Assembly (NCBI GenBank): GCA_000431015.1
Contig: HF986009.1
Span: 1 to 37,967 of the forward strand
Reading direction: 5' to 3'
Length of the DNA stretch: 37,967 bases
Source: Alistipes sp. CAG:514
Lineage (GTDB): Bacteria; Bacteroidota; Bacteroidia; Bacteroidales; UBA932
In this document: positions 36,329 to 37,967 of the stretch, one piece after another
How positions within the stretch are numbered: the stretch's first letter is position 1
Layout of the letters: each line of letters opens with the position of its first letter
Program-made: the position numbers and the translations under genes
The notes under the pieces: generated by a model
What the model saw: the letters and a program-made list of their open reading frames with translations, nothing else
Databases searched by the model: none
What the model was told of the DNA's origin: nothing

Positions 36329-37967
36329 TAACCAGTTTGACCCCTTTAGGGAGCTTGATCTGTGATTTGACGGATCCGTCGGCGGCGCGGCGATGCGACA
36401 CCGTGATCGGGCCGTAAGGGGTAGGGTAGGAACCCTCGGCCCATTCAAGGGAACCGAGATGCGGATTGATCCTTACCTTCTTGAATCCTGGCTCCGCCGG
36501 CTCGATGCCAAGCACATGCGAACTCAGCCAGATTGTCGGGCCGGAAGCCCAGCCGTGGCAGAAGCTGTGGCGCAGACCCACGTAGCAGTACGCCCCACCG
36601 TCCGCATGGATGTCATATTTCCCGTCAGGAACGACCTCGTCGATTCTTCCTGCGCCAGCGGCCTTGGTGTAGTCGAAGTCCTCCCAGAACGTTGTCGCCC
36701 CGAGATCCAGCATCGCTCCCCAGTAGTCGGAGATCATCTTCATGGCCTCGTCATAGTTGCCGCTCTTGGCCAAGGCCTCAAGCATGTAATAGCCCATGAA
36801 TGAGGAGAATCCGTTGGCGCCTCCAGCAAGGATCACGTCTCTGGCCTGATCAGCGTCCGCCATGTCCTCAAGGAACAGCAAGGCTGCGGACTGCTTGCTT
36901 GCGGCGACCTCCGGCCTATGCTCGCGCAGCTTCCGGGCCGCGGCGGCGCATTCTTCCTTAAGAGAGCCGTCGCCAAGCCAGCCGGCCATGTCCGCACCCG
37001 CCTCCATGGCTCTCACGGAAAGAGCCTGAAGTCCGGCGTGGATGGCCGCAGGTCTCTCCGAGGTAGGCCAGTCGATGAACCTGCCGTCCTTGTAATTCTC
37101 CTTGGAGCCGTCGAAGTTGGACATGACGGTGTGCAGGAGGTCGGTCAGGTACGGCTGCTGCTCGCGGAGGTAGTCAAGATCACCGTAATATTCATAAAGA
37201 TGGTGATGGATGATGATCCACCATAGTGAATATGAGCATATTCCATTCATCCAGACCGTCGCCGGAGTGCTCTCGCGCACGTAGTCAAGGCTCTTTCTGA
37301 CGACTTTGTGGTTGCCGAAGACGGTGTTGACCGCCATGACTTCCGGGTGCATGTCACCGATCCACACGAGGCGGTCTCTCTTGATTCCGTCCCAGAGGTA
37401 GTCCTGCATGTTGAGGTGGACAGTGTAGGCTCCTGTCTGCCAGATCTGGTTCAGCCTCTCGTCGCTGCACCTGAACTGTCCGACATACGGGATGTCGCGG
37501 TAGCGCGCGATCGCTCTGATGGTTACGATCAAGGCTTCCGTGTCCTCTCCGAGGAGATCCAGACGGACAAAACGGAACCCTGTGTTGCCGTGCTCGACCG
37601 AGCCGAGCCAAGGTACGGAGATCTCGAAGTCCCTGACGGAATGCTCGTTGGTCGCCGTAGTGCCTGCCTCGTCAACACTGCTGAGAGCCTCGCTCACGGA
37701 TTCGCCGAAGCAGATCCTGAACCTAGCCGCGGCCTTGTCGCCGGACATCGCCCTGACAATCTGAATTCCTCCGTGAATCTCTTTCCCGAAGTCCAGCAGA
37801 ACCGAGCTGACACCGTCCTTGCCGTTTCTGAACACGCACACGTCCGGCTCGTTGGTGGAGACCTGCCCGACGTAAGGCCTAAGCAGATTCTCCGTTCCGG
37901 TCACGCCTCCTTTGGAGAGTATGATCCGTGTGGGTGTGATGTAATCGCTGACAAACTCAGCGTCTTG
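36324..37967 (-). CDS. GH78-like alpha-L-rhamnosidase, N-terminally cut by the window edge
   Basis: The visible part has at least 547 residues, because the frame stays open from 36324 to the end of the window; the GTG at 37904 is internal. An N-terminal beta-sandwich (LLDFGKEIHGGIQI) leads into the (alpha/alpha)6 barrel with the GH78 signature DGIKRDRLVWIGD, which carries the acidic catalytic residues, and later PTSERPAAIHAGLQAL and HSFCHGWASGPTIWLSSHVLG. The C-terminal beta domain (FKKVRINPHLGSLEWAEGSYPTPYG, in parts) ends GVKLVK. Family members release terminal rhamnose from plant or bacterial glycans. The stop codon lies within the end of repeat copy C. Signal peptide and start are outside the window. 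Confidence 0.88.
   Translation of the reverse strand, partial: QDAEFVSDYITPTRIILSKGGVTGTENLLRPYVGQVSTNEPDVCVFRNGKDGVSSVLLDFGKEIHGGIQIVRAMSGDKAAARFRICFGESVSEALSSVDEAGTTATNEHSVRDFEISVPWLGSVEHGNTGFRFVRLDLLGEDTEALIVTIRAIARYRDIPYVGQFRCSDERLNQIWQTGAYTVHLNMQDYLWDGIKRDRLVWIGDMHPEVMAVNTVFGNHKVVRKSLDYVRESTPATVWMNGICSYSLWWIIIHHHLYEYYGDLDYLREQQPYLTDLLHTVMSNFDGSKENYKDGRFIDWPTSERPAAIHAGLQALSVRAMEAGADMAGWLGDGSLKEECAAAARKLREHRPEVAASKQSAALLFLEDMADADQARDVILAGGANGFSSFMGYYMLEALAKSGNYDEAMKMISDYWGAMLDLGATTFWEDFDYTKAAGAGRIDEVVPDGKYDIHADGGAYCYVGLRHSFCHGWASGPTIWLSSHVLGIEPAEPGFKKVRINPHLGSLEWAEGSYPTPYGPITVSHRRAADGSVKSQIKLPKGVKLVK

Overview
The window looks like a chromosomal segment of a moderately G+C-rich member of the Bacteroidales. 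Three things point there. The promoters have the Bacteroidetes form (TTTG, 19 bases, TAnnTTTG). Shine-Dalgarno sequences are largely absent. The housekeeping proteins have Bacteroidetes traits, such as a long Ala/Glu-rich S16 tail and a 1272-residue RpoB. Lipoproteins, secreted glycosidases and an RHS remnant fit a gut or rumen lineage, but genus cannot be fixed from this sequence.

Layout. 1-1340: an A+T-rich orphan membrane-anchored ORF and a decayed RHS 3' fragment. 1360-5014: the str operon rpsL-rpsG-fusA-rpsJ, then a CAT-anticodon tRNA and a strong hairpin. 5073-9909 (minus): a GH3 lipoprotein beta-glucosidase and a GH31 glycosidase, with repeat copy A between them. 10036-23074 (minus): one long gene-expression unit in transcription order tRNA-Thr(TGT), tRNA-Tyr, an abnormal tRNA-Gly, tRNA-Thr(GGT), tuf, tRNA-Trp, secE, nusG, rplK, rplA, rplJ, rplL, rpoB, rpoC, terminator. 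23081-24952 (minus): dxs. 25053-28068: two paralogous MFS transporters separated by a 122-bp palindromic element. 28095-28255: repeat copy B. 28327-33936: a tightly packed lysine/diaminopimelate operon (M20 deacylase, aspartokinase, dapB, dapA, dapD, dapF). 33971-34723: a DUF4465 lipoprotein. 34766-35870 (minus): rpsP-rimM. 36028-36110: tRNA-Leu(GAG). 36170-36328: repeat copy C. 36324 to the end (minus): a GH78-like rhamnosidase cut by the window edge.

Most coding content is ordinary. The unusual signals lie between the genes. (1) The tRNA-Gly gene carries a 35-nt tandem duplication whose two copies differ at one base, the first anticodon base, so one molecule would hold a TCC and a GCC anticodon arm. 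(2) A 160-bp dispersed repeat occurs three times; its terminal arms are complementary in each copy, and the divergent copy shows four compensatory base-pair changes. (3) Three promoters driving translation genes (rpsL operon, tRNA-tuf operon, tRNA-Leu) share a 19-nt spacer and a G+C-rich hairpin beginning exactly 3 nt after the TAnnTTTG box, so their transcripts should begin at or inside a stem. (4) The str operon ends after rpsJ and lies convergent to the rif cluster, which suggests rearrangement of a block usually contiguous in this phylum.
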